Positions 1 through 5,656 are shown, counted from the stretch's first letter. The stretch: DNA of 7,020 nucleotides from an uncultured Eubacteriales bacterium (GCA_902495025.1 CABUWB010000094.1:1-7020), one strand, 5' to 3'. Notes: generated by a model from the sequence alone, not told the origin. Translations and numbers: made by a program.

Positions 1-419
1 CAGGAGAGGCTAAGCCAATATTTATAATAAGCGGTCAGAATGTAAGGCTAAAGGGTATGATGCTGTGTGATAAAAATGTGACATCACCTGTTGCCATGAT
101 TGAACAGCAGACTCAGGGTGCAATATATGATGATGTGTTTTTCATTTTTAATGCGGCTGAAACATCAAACTATGGTGCTTGCATAAGAGGGTCTAATGAT
201 TGTAAGTATACAAGAATACAGAATTGCAGAGTATATAAGGGCTTTAATAACAGTGGTACGGCAATGTTTGATTTTAGTAACTGTACAGGCTTTGGCGGTG
301 TGATTGGTGCAAATATCAGCAGTGGCTATAACAATATTTCCGTAAGGTTTGCAAGTGAAAGCCACAAAAACAACACTGCTGTTTATGGACATACAGCAAT
401 AGATTTATTAACTGAATAG
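1..419 (+). CDS. C-terminal part of a probable phage tail-fibre / beta-helix protein (5' end outside window)
   Basis: The frame is open from base 3, so the gene begins upstream of the window. The first Met codon (57) has no properly spaced ribosome binding site and is probably internal. The visible 138 residues or so are rich in Asn, Gly, Ser, aromatic and short hydrophobic beta-strand-like stretches (for example NVRLKG, ISSGYNNISVRF). They contain repeated small turns typical of right-handed beta-helix proteins such as phage tail spikes or pectate-lyase-like fibres. There is no signal peptide or membrane segment. The gene ends just before the holin, the usual place for a receptor-binding or baseplate-associated fibre protein. 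Its stop codon TAG overlaps the holin's Shine-Dalgarno sequence, so the two are probably co-transcribed and coupled. The fold and role are inferred from composition and position. No catalytic motif is visible, so a specific enzymatic activity is not claimed. Confidence 0.55.
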   Translation, partial: GEAKPIFIISGQNVRLKGMMLCDKNVTSPVAMIEQQTQGAIYDDVFFIFNAAETSNYGACIRGSNDCKYTRIQNCRVYKGFNNSGTAMFDFSNCTGFGGVIGANISSGYNNISVRFASESHKNNTAVYGHTAIDLLTE

Positions 420-432
420 GAGGTATAAACTT

Positions 433-846
433 ATGAAAGAGATTATTGATGGCATTAATGTATGCTTTGCTGCAATAGGAGGTTTTCTTGGTTGGTTGTT
501 CGGTGGCTTGGACGGCTTTCTTTATGCCCTTATTGTTTTTGTAATTGTAGATTACTTTACAGGAGTTATGGCTGCCTGTGTACAGAAAAGGCTGTCAAGC
601 GAGATTGGCTTTAAGGGAATAGCAAAGAAAGTGACTATTTTTCTTTTGGTTGCTATTGCAAATATGATTGATGTAAATATTATTAAAACAGGTAATGCGG
701 CTCGCACAGCGGTCGTATTTTTTTATATCTCAAACGAGGGTATATCAATACTTGAAAACGCTGCGTTGATTGGTTTGCCTATTCCACAAAAGCTAAAGGC
801 TGTTCTTTTACAGATTAATAAGGAGGAAAATGAAAATGGAGATTAA
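433..846 (+). CDS. Phage holin, Phage_holin_4_1 (toxin secretion/phage lysis) family
   Basis: A small membrane protein of 137 residues, the normal length for this holin family. It would oligomerise in the cytoplasmic membrane late in infection and open lesions that let the endolysin reach the wall. Hydrophobic segments are visible at about residues 8-24, 28-49, 66-80 and 89-104. A conserved FKGIAKK-type basic loop comes before the third, and the family signature FYISNEGISILENAALIGLP is followed by a charged tail (KEENENGD). AGGAGG at 418-423 stands 9 nt before the ATG and overlaps the preceding stop codon. The 3' end overlaps the endolysin start, so the lysis proteins are translationally coupled. 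Family assignment is strong; the timing role is inferred from family knowledge. Confidence 0.9.
   Translation: MKEIIDGINVCFAAIGGFLGWLFGGLDGFLYALIVFVIVDYFTGVMAACVQKRLSSEIGFKGIAKKVTIFLLVAIANMIDVNIIKTGNAARTAVVFFYISNEGISILENAALIGLPIPQKLKAVLLQINKEENENGD
821..838 (+). promoter_or_regulatory. Ribosome binding site deciding the endolysin start
   Basis: AGGAGG at 821-826 lies inside the end of the holin gene. Two in-frame ATG codons follow, at 830 (3-nt gap) and at 836 (9-nt gap). The second has the normal spacing and is the more likely start, which would shorten the endolysin by two residues (first residues MEIKKN rather than MKMEIKKN). Confidence 0.65.
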
Positions 847-1663
847 GAAAAACATAACAACTCAAAACTGGAACTCCGGAACATTGAGCAGAATTAAGTA
901 TATTGTCGTGCATTACACTGGCAATAACGGAGATACAGCTCTTGCCAATACAAACTATTTCAAAAGCTACAGAGGTGCATCAGCTCATTACTTTGTCGAT
1001 GAAAGCAACATTTATCAATCCATAGAGGATAAAAATGTAGCTTGGCATTGTGGAGCTAACAGCTATAAGCACCCATACTGCCGTAACAGTAACAGCATAG
1101 GTGTTGAACTGTGTTCCTACATCACAGGCGGTAAATATGCCTTTAAGCCAAAGACCGTTGACAACGCAGTATGGCTTGTTAAGGAGCTTATGGCAAAGTA
1201 CAATGTACCAATCACAAATGTACTCCGTCATTATGATGTTACAGGAAAGCTCTGCCCGGAGCCTTATGTAAGAGATATTGAGGCTTGGGTTGCTTTTAAA
1301 GATAAACTTACCAAATCAGAAACGAAAGCAGAGGAGGAACTTGAAATGGTTGAACAGACTACCGTAAATATAAATGGCAAAAGCTATAAGGTTAACCGTA
1401 TTTTAAAGGATAACAAAAACTATATCTGCTTAAAGGACTTAGAACAGGCAGGCTTTGAGGTTGGTTATGATGCAAATACCAAGATACCAAGTATAACCAA
1501 CCTAGCTAAAGAATTGTGCATTACGGTTGATGGTGATGAAACTTCAATTGAAGCTGTAAACATCAACGGAAGTAACTTTGTCCCACTTCGCAGTATTGCT
1601 TCTGCAACAAAAGCTTTTGATGTAGATTATAAAAACGGGAAAGTAATTTTAAGTAGGAAATAA
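830..1663 (+). CDS. Phage endolysin: N-acetylmuramoyl-L-alanine amidase (Amidase_2) with C-terminal copper-amine-oxidase-like stalk domain
   Basis: A zinc amidase that cleaves the bond between N-acetylmuramic acid and L-alanine in peptidoglycan, releasing phage progeny with the holin. Numbering from the ATG at 830, the Amidase_2/PGRP fold spans about residues 20-150. The zinc ligands are H28 in IVVHYTGN, H134 in LRHYDVTGK and C142 in KLCP; SIGVELC near residue 93 is the usual core strand with its Glu. A Glu/Lys-rich linker follows (about 158-173). The last 105 residues resemble a copper amine oxidase N-terminal-like 'stalk' domain (VNINGKSYKV, then NGSNFVPLRSIA and YKNGKVIL), a probable wall-binding module. 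There is no signal peptide, so export depends on the holin. The better-spaced start is 836. An internal ribosome binding site lies in the linker. A host autolysin is unlikely given the holin next door. Confidence 0.92.
   Translation: MKMEIKKNITTQNWNSGTLSRIKYIVVHYTGNNGDTALANTNYFKSYRGASAHYFVDESNIYQSIEDKNVAWHCGANSYKHPYCRNSNSIGVELCSYITGGKYAFKPKTVDNAVWLVKELMAKYNVPITNVLRHYDVTGKLCPEPYVRDIEAWVAFKDKLTKSETKAEEELEMVEQTTVNINGKSYKVNRILKDNKNYICLKDLEQAGFEVGYDANTKIPSITNLAKELCITVDGDETSIEAVNINGSNFVPLRSIASATKAFDVDYKNGKVILSRK
1332..1348 (+). promoter_or_regulatory. Internal ribosome binding site and in-frame start within the endolysin
   Basis: AGGAGG at 1332-1337 is followed after 8 nt by ATG at 1346-1348, in frame with the endolysin (M173) and exactly in the linker between the amidase and C-terminal domains. 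Initiation here would make a separate 105-residue C-terminal domain (1346-1663). Several clostridial and enterococcal phage endolysins are known to use such secondary starts to make wall-binding subunits. The caveat is that the motif lies within Glu codons (GAG GAG GAA), which can mimic a Shine-Dalgarno sequence by chance. Confidence 0.45.
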
Positions 1664-1695
1664 TAATATCGAGCTTAAAAAGGACCGTTATCCAC

Positions 1696-1725
1696 TTGAC
1701 TTTTCAACTATTATGAGGGATATAT
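1696..1725 (+). promoter_or_regulatory. Weak candidate promoter for the recombinase pair
   Basis: TTGACT at 1696-1701 is a 5/6 match to the -35 consensus. The best -10 after it is poor: ATATAT at 1720-1725 with an 18-nt gap, or TATATG one base further on. The 94-nt gap between endolysin and first recombinase is the natural place for a promoter that uncouples integration from late lysis transcription. The match is weak, so this is only a suggestion. Confidence 0.25.
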
Positions 1726-1757
1726 GTTAGCGTAAAAAACGAAAGGAGAACACCCTA

Positions 1758-3032
1758 ATGCTAGTAAGAATAATCAATCCGGGTCTGCCTGAGCTACAGC
1801 CTAAAAGATTAAAGGTATGTGCTTATGCAAGAGTTTCAAGTAAGTCTGATGAGCAGGCACTGTCTCTTGAAAATCAAACATCTACATACGAAAGGCTGAT
1901 AAAATCTAATCCTGAATATGTGTTTGCAGGCGTTTATTATGATAGAGCAATAACAGGCTCAAAGGAAAATCGACCGGGTTTTCAGAGTATGCTGTCTGAT
2001 GCAAGAGCAGGAAAAATAGATTTAATTATAACAAAGTCCATATCAAGGTTTGCACGAAATACCGTCACCGTTCTCAAATACAGTCGTGAGCTGAAAGAGA
2101 TAGGTGTCGGTATTTTTTTCGAGGAGGAAAGAATAAATACACTTTCTGCTGATGGAGAGATAATGCTTTCCACCATTGCAGCTTTTGCAGAGGAAGAACT
2201 AAGGAGTATGAGTGCTAATCAAAAATGGGCTATTCAAAAAAGATATAAAGAGGGTATTGTAAATGCACAAGGTATGATGGGATATTATAAAAATGAATAC
2301 GGTAACCTTTCTATAAACGAAGAACAGGCAAAAATCGTAAGAAGAATTTATGATATGTACATTAGTGGTATGAGCACTGATAAAATAGCCAAAAAGCTGA
2401 ATGAGGAAAATATATCAACTTACAAAAACAGACAATGGTCATCAAGAACGGTTGGTGATGTTCTTAAAAATGAAAAATATAAAGGAGATTGCATACTGCA
2501 AAAGTTTTATTGTTCTGAACCTAATAAGAAAGTCAGAAATAAAGGAGAAATGCAAAGCTATTACATTGAAGATGACCACCCACCTATTGTAACAAAAGAA
2601 ACTTGGGATAAGGTTCAGAAGATTATGGCTGCAAGAAAAGCCACAAGGAAAATAGGCGAGGGTGGTACTAAAAAATATCAGAATAGATACCCTCTATCGG
2701 GAATGCTTATCTGCCCATACTGCGGGTCAACCTTAAGGCGAAAGCAAGTTCACAATAAACGTATTGAATGGTGGTGCAGTAAAAGCATAAAAGAGGGTGT
2801 TAAAGCCTGCAAAGGTATTCATATCAGAGATGAAGATGCTATGGCTCAGAACATAACTGAGCCAACAGTTGTAAAGGAGATGATAGTTAATGGCAAGAAA
2901 CATTACAGTTATACCCGCAAATCAGACTTCAATGACGGCTGCAAGCAGCCGGAACCAAAGCCAAAGAAAGTTGAGAATGGCGGCATATTGCCGAGTGTCC
3001 ACAGACCGAGAAGAGCAGTTATTAAGCTATGA
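1758..3032 (+). CDS. Large serine recombinase 1 (site-specific integrase/excisionase, resolvase-type catalytic domain)
   Basis: A DNA strand-exchange enzyme using a serine nucleophile. The resolvase-like catalytic domain covers about residues 18-160. Y23-A-R25-V-S27 carries the predicted nucleophile S27, and the KSISRFARN block (93-101, R97 and R100) gives the active-site arginines. The following helix (GEIMLSTIAAFAEEELRSMS) is the E-helix/dimer region. A Recombinase domain follows at roughly 170-290, including NEKYKGDCILQK. A zinc ribbon is formed by C319, C322, C340 and C351. The C-terminus is short, with no long coiled coil. AAAGGAG at 1742-1748 lies 9 nt before the ATG. The last 143 nt overlap the next recombinase in another frame. 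After the zinc ribbon the tail ITEPTVVKEMIVNGKKHYSY still looks like family sequence as I remember it; the final 30 residues or so lie over the start of recombinase 2. At 424 residues it is near the short end for this class but has all core motifs. Confidence 0.92.
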   Translation: MLVRIINPGLPELQPKRLKVCAYARVSSKSDEQALSLENQTSTYERLIKSNPEYVFAGVYYDRAITGSKENRPGFQSMLSDARAGKIDLIITKSISRFARNTVTVLKYSRELKEIGVGIFFEEERINTLSADGEIMLSTIAAFAEEELRSMSANQKWAIQKRYKEGIVNAQGMMGYYKNEYGNLSINEEQAKIVRRIYDMYISGMSTDKIAKKLNEENISTYKNRQWSSRTVGDVLKNEKYKGDCILQKFYCSEPNKKVRNKGEMQSYYIEDDHPPIVTKETWDKVQKIMAARKATRKIGEGGTKKYQNRYPLSGMLICPYCGSTLRRKQVHNKRIEWWCSKSIKEGVKACKGIHIRDEDAMAQNITEPTVVKEMIVNGKKHYSYTRKSDFNDGCKQPEPKPKKVENGGILPSVHRPRRAVIKL

Positions 3033-4290
3033 AAATCAGCTAAGGTATTACAAAAATTATATTGAAAGCAATCCTCTTTATGAGTTTGCAGGTATATATG
3101 CTGACGAGGGCATTACAGCAACAAATACCAAAAAGCGTGATAATTTCAATCGAATGATAGCTGATTGCAGAAACGGAAAAATAGACAGGATAATTACTAA
3201 GTCAATTTCAAGGTTTGCAAGAAACACTCTTGATTGCTTGAATTATGTCAGAGAGCTTAAGGCTCTTGGCATAGGCATAACATTTGAAAAAGAGGGAATA
3301 AACACACTGGAAAGCAGTGGTGAGGTGTTGCTCACAATTTTATCCTCCCTCGCTCAAGATGAGTCTAGGTCTATTTCTGAAAATTCTAAATGGGGTATCC
3401 GTAGGAGATTTGAAGTTGGAGAGCATAAGATGGCAACAAAGCGTTTTATGGGATACGATATGGGAGAGGATGGAAAGTTAAAAATCAATAAAGTACAGGC
3501 AAAAGTTGTAAAAAGGCTTTTTCAAGAGTACCTTGACGGTAAAACTGTGGATTATATAAAAAGAATTTTTGAAAAAGAAAATGTAAAAAACTGGGAGGGA
3601 AAAGCTAAATGGCGGACTTCCACCCTTACTAGTATGCTAAAAAATGAAAAATATAAAGGAGATGCACTACTACAGAAAAGTTATACCTCTGATTTTCTTA
3701 CCAAGAAAAGAAACAAAAATAATGGCAAAATACAAAGCTATTATATTGAGGAAGACCACGAGGCTATTATTAGCCCTGAGATTTGGGAGTGCGTACAACT
3801 TGAAATGGTGCGAAGAAAAGAATACTTGAATAAACACTCATTAAAGAGTTATTCCCACAACACAGAAACTAATCCTTTTGCCTCTAAAGTTATATGTGGG
3901 AATTGCAATAAAGCGTTTGCTCGAAAAGGATGGGCTAACAGAAATGCCACAATCCGCAGAGTATGGCAATGCAGTGAGCGTTATAAAGTAAAAGGCGTGC
4001 AGGGTTGCACTAACCGACATATTGATGAGGAAACCTTAAAAAAGGCTTTTATTATGGCTTGGAACACAATAGTTGACAATCGAGAATATTGTATTGAAAA
4101 ATGGAAAACTCAAATTCAAAGCGGAGATTTGTTGAAATGTTATCGCGCAAAGCAATTTATGAAATATAAAGAAAAAATCACTGAGTTTGATACAGACTTT
4201 ATGTTAAAAGTTCTTGACCATATTAAGATATTTGAAACTGGAATTGTGGTAGTAGTTTTTCTTGATGGAACAGAAATTGAATGGCTATGA
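2890..4290 (+). CDS. Large serine recombinase 2 (TnpX-like, paralogue of recombinase 1)
   Basis: A second serine recombinase of 466 residues. A short N-terminal leader (MARNITVIPANQ, as in many clostridial homologues) comes before the catalytic domain with Y33-C-R35-V-S37, S37 being the predicted nucleophile. The KSISRFARN block has R108 and R111. The Recombinase domain contains NEKYKGDALLQKSY, and the zinc ribbon uses C336, C339, C361 and C373. The end, FDTDFMLKVLDHIKIFETG followed by a VVFLDGTEIE strand, is the DUF4368-like tail common in TnpX-type enzymes. AGGAG at 2875-2879 lies 10 nt before the ATG, inside the coding region of recombinase 1, so the two are made together. The catalytic block is identical to that of recombinase 1 and there are shared DNA stretches, such as 24 identical bases at 2466-2489 and 3640-3663. 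This points to old duplication. The two may act jointly, as CcrA and CcrB do, or one may be dispensable; the sequence does not decide. Confidence 0.93.
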   Translation: MARNITVIPANQTSMTAASSRNQSQRKLRMAAYCRVSTDREEQLLSYENQLRYYKNYIESNPLYEFAGIYADEGITATNTKKRDNFNRMIADCRNGKIDRIITKSISRFARNTLDCLNYVRELKALGIGITFEKEGINTLESSGEVLLTILSSLAQDESRSISENSKWGIRRRFEVGEHKMATKRFMGYDMGEDGKLKINKVQAKVVKRLFQEYLDGKTVDYIKRIFEKENVKNWEGKAKWRTSTLTSMLKNEKYKGDALLQKSYTSDFLTKKRNKNNGKIQSYYIEEDHEAIISPEIWECVQLEMVRRKEYLNKHSLKSYSHNTETNPFASKVICGNCNKAFARKGWANRNATIRRVWQCSERYKVKGVQGCTNRHIDEETLKKAFIMAWNTIVDNREYCIEKWKTQIQSGDLLKCYRAKQFMKYKEKITEFDTDFMLKVLDHIKIFETGIVVVVFLDGTEIEWL

Positions 4291-4293
4291 TGC

Positions 4294-4322
4294 TTGTTTT
4301 ATGGTTTCTTTTATGATATAAT
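4294..4322 (+). promoter_or_regulatory. Near-consensus extended -10 promoter at the prophage edge
   Basis: TTGTTT (4294-4299), a 17-nt gap, then TATAAT (4317-4322) preceded by TGA, giving the extended -10 TGnTATAAT. It begins 3 nt after the recombinase 2 stop codon and reads rightwards. Transcription would start near 4329-4330. No gene follows on this strand, and a terminator-like hairpin comes within about 50 nt. This is the best promoter match I found in the window. Confidence 0.55.
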
Positions 4323-4351
4323 GAGCATAAAAAATTGCTAAATTTATTTAT

Positions 4352-4376
4352 AGGGGGTAAATCAATACCCCTTTTT
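4352..4376 (+). terminator. Rho-independent terminator after the recombinase genes
   Basis: GGGGTA (4354-4359) pairs with TACCCC (4366-4371) across a 6-nt loop. The stem can be extended by a G-U and an A-U pair and leads into TTTTT (4372-4376). It lies about 60 nt after the stop codon of recombinase 2 and would end both that transcript and any RNA from the promoter at 4294-4322. The stem is short, so efficiency may be moderate. Confidence 0.6.
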
Positions 4377-4521
4377 AGTTATTTCGCTGTTTAGTATAAA
4401 AATTGTGTTTACAGACATGTTGAGAGCATTTGCCTGCTGTCTAAAAAAAGTGCAGAATAATTTTTGAAAAATGTCAGAAAAGAAATACGTCTGGCAAAAC
4501 ATAGAAAGCATAAATAAAAGC

Positions 4522-4565
4522 ATAAGCGCTCAATAAAACCGACAACAGGCTTATTGAGCGCTTAT
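4522..4565 (-). terminator. Terminator of the rib operon, 15-bp perfect stem, possibly bidirectional
   Basis: ATAAGCGCTCAATAA (4522-4536) and TTATTGAGCGCTTAT (4551-4565) are perfect reverse complements separated by a 14-nt loop. The stem begins 3 nt beyond the acetyltransferase stop codon. Read on the - strand it is followed by a T-rich stretch (GCTTTTATTTATG), fitting an intrinsic terminator for the rib transcript. A + strand T run occurs only further on (4581 onwards), so any block to prophage read-through would be weaker. Confidence 0.75.
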
Positions 4566-4568
4566 ATA

Positions 4569-5015
4569 TTACTTAAATTCTTTTTTTAGATAAACCATAT
4601 CCCTTAAAAGTACGCCGCCGTCAATGATGGGGTGGTCGTAGTTATTGGTGAAAAAGTCCTTTATGCGGTGGGAATAGGTAAAGCCGCATTTTTTATAAAA
4701 GCCCAGTGTTGCAGGGCTTTCGCCTGTACCTACAATAAGTGTTCTGCCGTTATAGCTTTGCAGAATATGCCTTATAAGTGCTCTGCCGTATCCACTTTTC
4801 TGATATTCGGGGGCTACGGCAAGGTTTTTTAGCTCATAAATGCCGCCGCCATTGTCAGTAACAACACATTCACCAAGCGGTACACCGTTATCAAGCATAA
4901 CATACATATCGCCCTTTTCAAGGTAGCGGTCAATCATATTCTCCTGTTCATCTGCAAGCAGCAGAAGGTCAATATACTGTTTTTTATTTTTGGTTACCTT
5001 AATTATATTTATCAT
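4569..5015 (-). CDS. GNAT-family N-acetyltransferase, YvbK-like, last gene of the rib operon
   Basis: A 148-residue enzyme expected to move an acetyl group from acetyl-CoA to an amine; the substrate is unknown. The GNAT core is clear: a beta strand YELKNLAVAPEYQ followed by the acetyl-CoA pyrophosphate-binding loop Q72-K-S-G75-Y-G77, then helix GRALIRHIL. Motif B is near GFYKKCGF. The arrangement GTGES..LGFYKKCGF..KDFF..NYDHPI..GG.LLRDM resembles, from memory, Bacillus subtilis YvbK. Its ATG overlaps the ribH stop codon as ATGA (5012-5015), so translation is probably coupled to ribH, and the terminator follows at once. A direct role in riboflavin synthesis is not known for this family. The pairing may reflect simple co-expression. 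Confidence 0.88.
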   Translation of the reverse strand: MINIIKVTKNKKQYIDLLLLADEQENMIDRYLEKGDMYVMLDNGVPLGECVVTDNGGGIYELKNLAVAPEYQKSGYGRALIRHILQSYNGRTLIVGTGESPATLGFYKKCGFTYSHRIKDFFTNNYDHPIIDGGVLLRDMVYLKKEFK

Positions 5016-5473
5016 ATTTTCTCGGCAAGATTTACCATTTCAATAGCGGTAACAGCTGCATCATAGCCCTTATTGCCTGCCTTTGTGCCTGCTCTCTCGA
5101 TAGCCTGCTCGATATTGTCGGTTGTAACTATGCCGAAAATAACAGGTGTATCTGTGTTAAGACCCACGCTTGCAATACCCTTTGATACCTCGGCGCAAAC
5201 ATAGTCATAATGTGAGGTTGCGCCCTTTATAACTGCACCTACGCAGATAACAGCGTCAAACTTGCCCGACTTTGCAAGCTTCTGTGCCATAAGCGGTATT
5301 TCAAATGCACCGGGTACCCAAGCAAGAGTGATGTCATCATCATTTACGCCATGCCTTACAAGACCGTCCTGTGCACCGCTTACAAGCTTGCTCACGATAA
5401 ACTCGTTAAATCTGCTTGCTACAATGGCAAATTTTTTGCTGCTGCCGATAAGATTTCCTTCAAGAATTTTCAT
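5012..5473 (-). CDS. ribH: 6,7-dimethyl-8-ribityllumazine synthase
   Basis: Condenses 5-amino-6-ribitylamino-uracil with 3,4-dihydroxy-2-butanone 4-phosphate to lumazine, the next-to-last step of riboflavin synthesis. The protein usually assembles as pentamers or a 60-subunit capsid. At 153 residues it is full length, and its numbering matches the well-studied Bacillus enzyme. It has RFNEFI (F22 stacks on the substrate), VPGAFEIP (53-60), GAVIKGATSHYDYV (79-92) with the proton-shuttling H88, and GIVTTDNIEQAIERAG with phosphate-binding R127. AAGGAGGA (5481-5488 on the - strand) sits 7 nt before the ATG. It is separated from ribBA by 183 nt holding a palindromic repeat and a possible promoter, and overlaps the acetyltransferase by 4 nt. 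Confidence 0.98.
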   Translation of the reverse strand: MKILEGNLIGSSKKFAIVASRFNEFIVSKLVSGAQDGLVRHGVNDDDITLAWVPGAFEIPLMAQKLAKSGKFDAVICVGAVIKGATSHYDYVCAEVSKGIASVGLNTDTPVIFGIVTTDNIEQAIERAGTKAGNKGYDAAVTAIEMVNLAEKI

Positions 5474-5502
5474 TTTAGTTTCCTCCTTATGGTTGAGTGT
5501 GA

Positions 5503-5531
5503 ATTATTGTTTAGCCCACCAATACTAACAA
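5503..5531 (-). promoter_or_regulatory. Candidate promoter for ribH and the acetyltransferase
   Basis: On the - strand TTGTTA (5531-5526) is followed after exactly 17 nt by AATAAT (5508-5503), matches of 4/6 and 5/6 to the consensus. Transcription would begin near 5496, leaving a 22-nt or so leader with the ribH ribosome binding site. It lies between the palindromic repeat and ribH, so ribH could be expressed apart from ribBA. Spacing is ideal but the hexamers are imperfect. Confidence 0.35.
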
Positions 5532-5541
5532 TCTAACATTC

Positions 5542-5615
5542 GTAGGGGCGGCAATCTGCCGCCCGTCATACATTGTGGCTTATTCTACATTCGGGCGGAT
5601 AATATCCGCCCCTAC
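5542..5615. repeat. Palindromic GTAGGGGCGG repeat (MITE-like) in the ribBA-ribH gap
   Basis: The outer arms GTAGGGGCGG (5542-5551) and CCGCCCCTAC (5606-5615) are perfect inverted repeats. Inner arms CCGCCCG (5559-5565) and CGGGCGG (5592-5598) also pair, giving one long hairpin around a 26-nt loop. Alternatively each half folds alone: GGGCGGCA/TGCCGCCC (5546-5564) and GGGCGGAT/ATCCGCCC (5593-5611), each with a 3-nt loop. No T run follows on either strand, so it is not a standard terminator. I remember similar GTAGGGGCGG elements as frequent intergenic repeats in Ruminococcaceae-like genomes. There is no clear target-site duplication. Confidence 0.75.
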
Positions 5616-5656
5616 AAGTTGATGTTCAATATGGTGCTGGATTTCTAAACTCTAAT

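Larger units (their letters stand above)
1..4376 (+). mobile_element. Right end of a prophage (tail fibre, lysis, recombination genes)
   Basis: All genes from the left edge to the terminator at 4376 lie on the + strand. They follow a phage late-gene order: tail-fibre-like protein, holin, endolysin, then two large serine recombinases. The stretch is clearly richer in A+T than the rib genes that follow and is transcribed towards them, as expected for a foreign block inserted beside a housekeeping operon. The left boundary is outside the window. The right boundary (attR) should fall in 4291-4568, and 4376 is only a convenient limit. I infer prophage rather than conjugative element from the holin-endolysin pair. 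A defective remnant cannot be excluded. Confidence 0.8.

Noticed and set aside
57..419. Treating the ATG at 57 as the true start of a 120-residue protein
   Set aside because: The frame is open to the window edge and no properly spaced Shine-Dalgarno sequence precedes 57, so a longer truncated gene is more likely.
2401..2592. Small + strand frames inside both recombinases (also 3644-3829)
   Set aside because: They are shifted-frame shadows at the same homologous segment of the two paralogues. Their similarity to each other follows from the duplication rather than from separate coding.
1758..3032. Recombinase 1 and 2 as one gene split by a frameshift
   Set aside because: Each has its own complete catalytic domain, Recombinase domain, zinc ribbon and ribosome binding site, so they are two genes.
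4505..4525. Two copies of AAAGCATAA with a 12-nt period (and AGCATAA again at 4324) as possible att or regulator repeats
   Set aside because: The repeats are short, AT-rich and unremarkable in this base composition, with no symmetric structure.
4417..4536. Two short consecutive reading frames (16 and 21 codons) in the gap after recombinase 2
   Set aside because: Neither has a ribosome binding site, the second runs into the terminator stem, and neither peptide resembles a known family.
5542..5615. FMN riboswitch or attenuator leader in the ribBA-ribH gap
   Set aside because: The stretch is a simple palindrome without the conserved multi-helix junction of an FMN aptamer. A riboswitch would be expected upstream of the operon, beyond the right edge.
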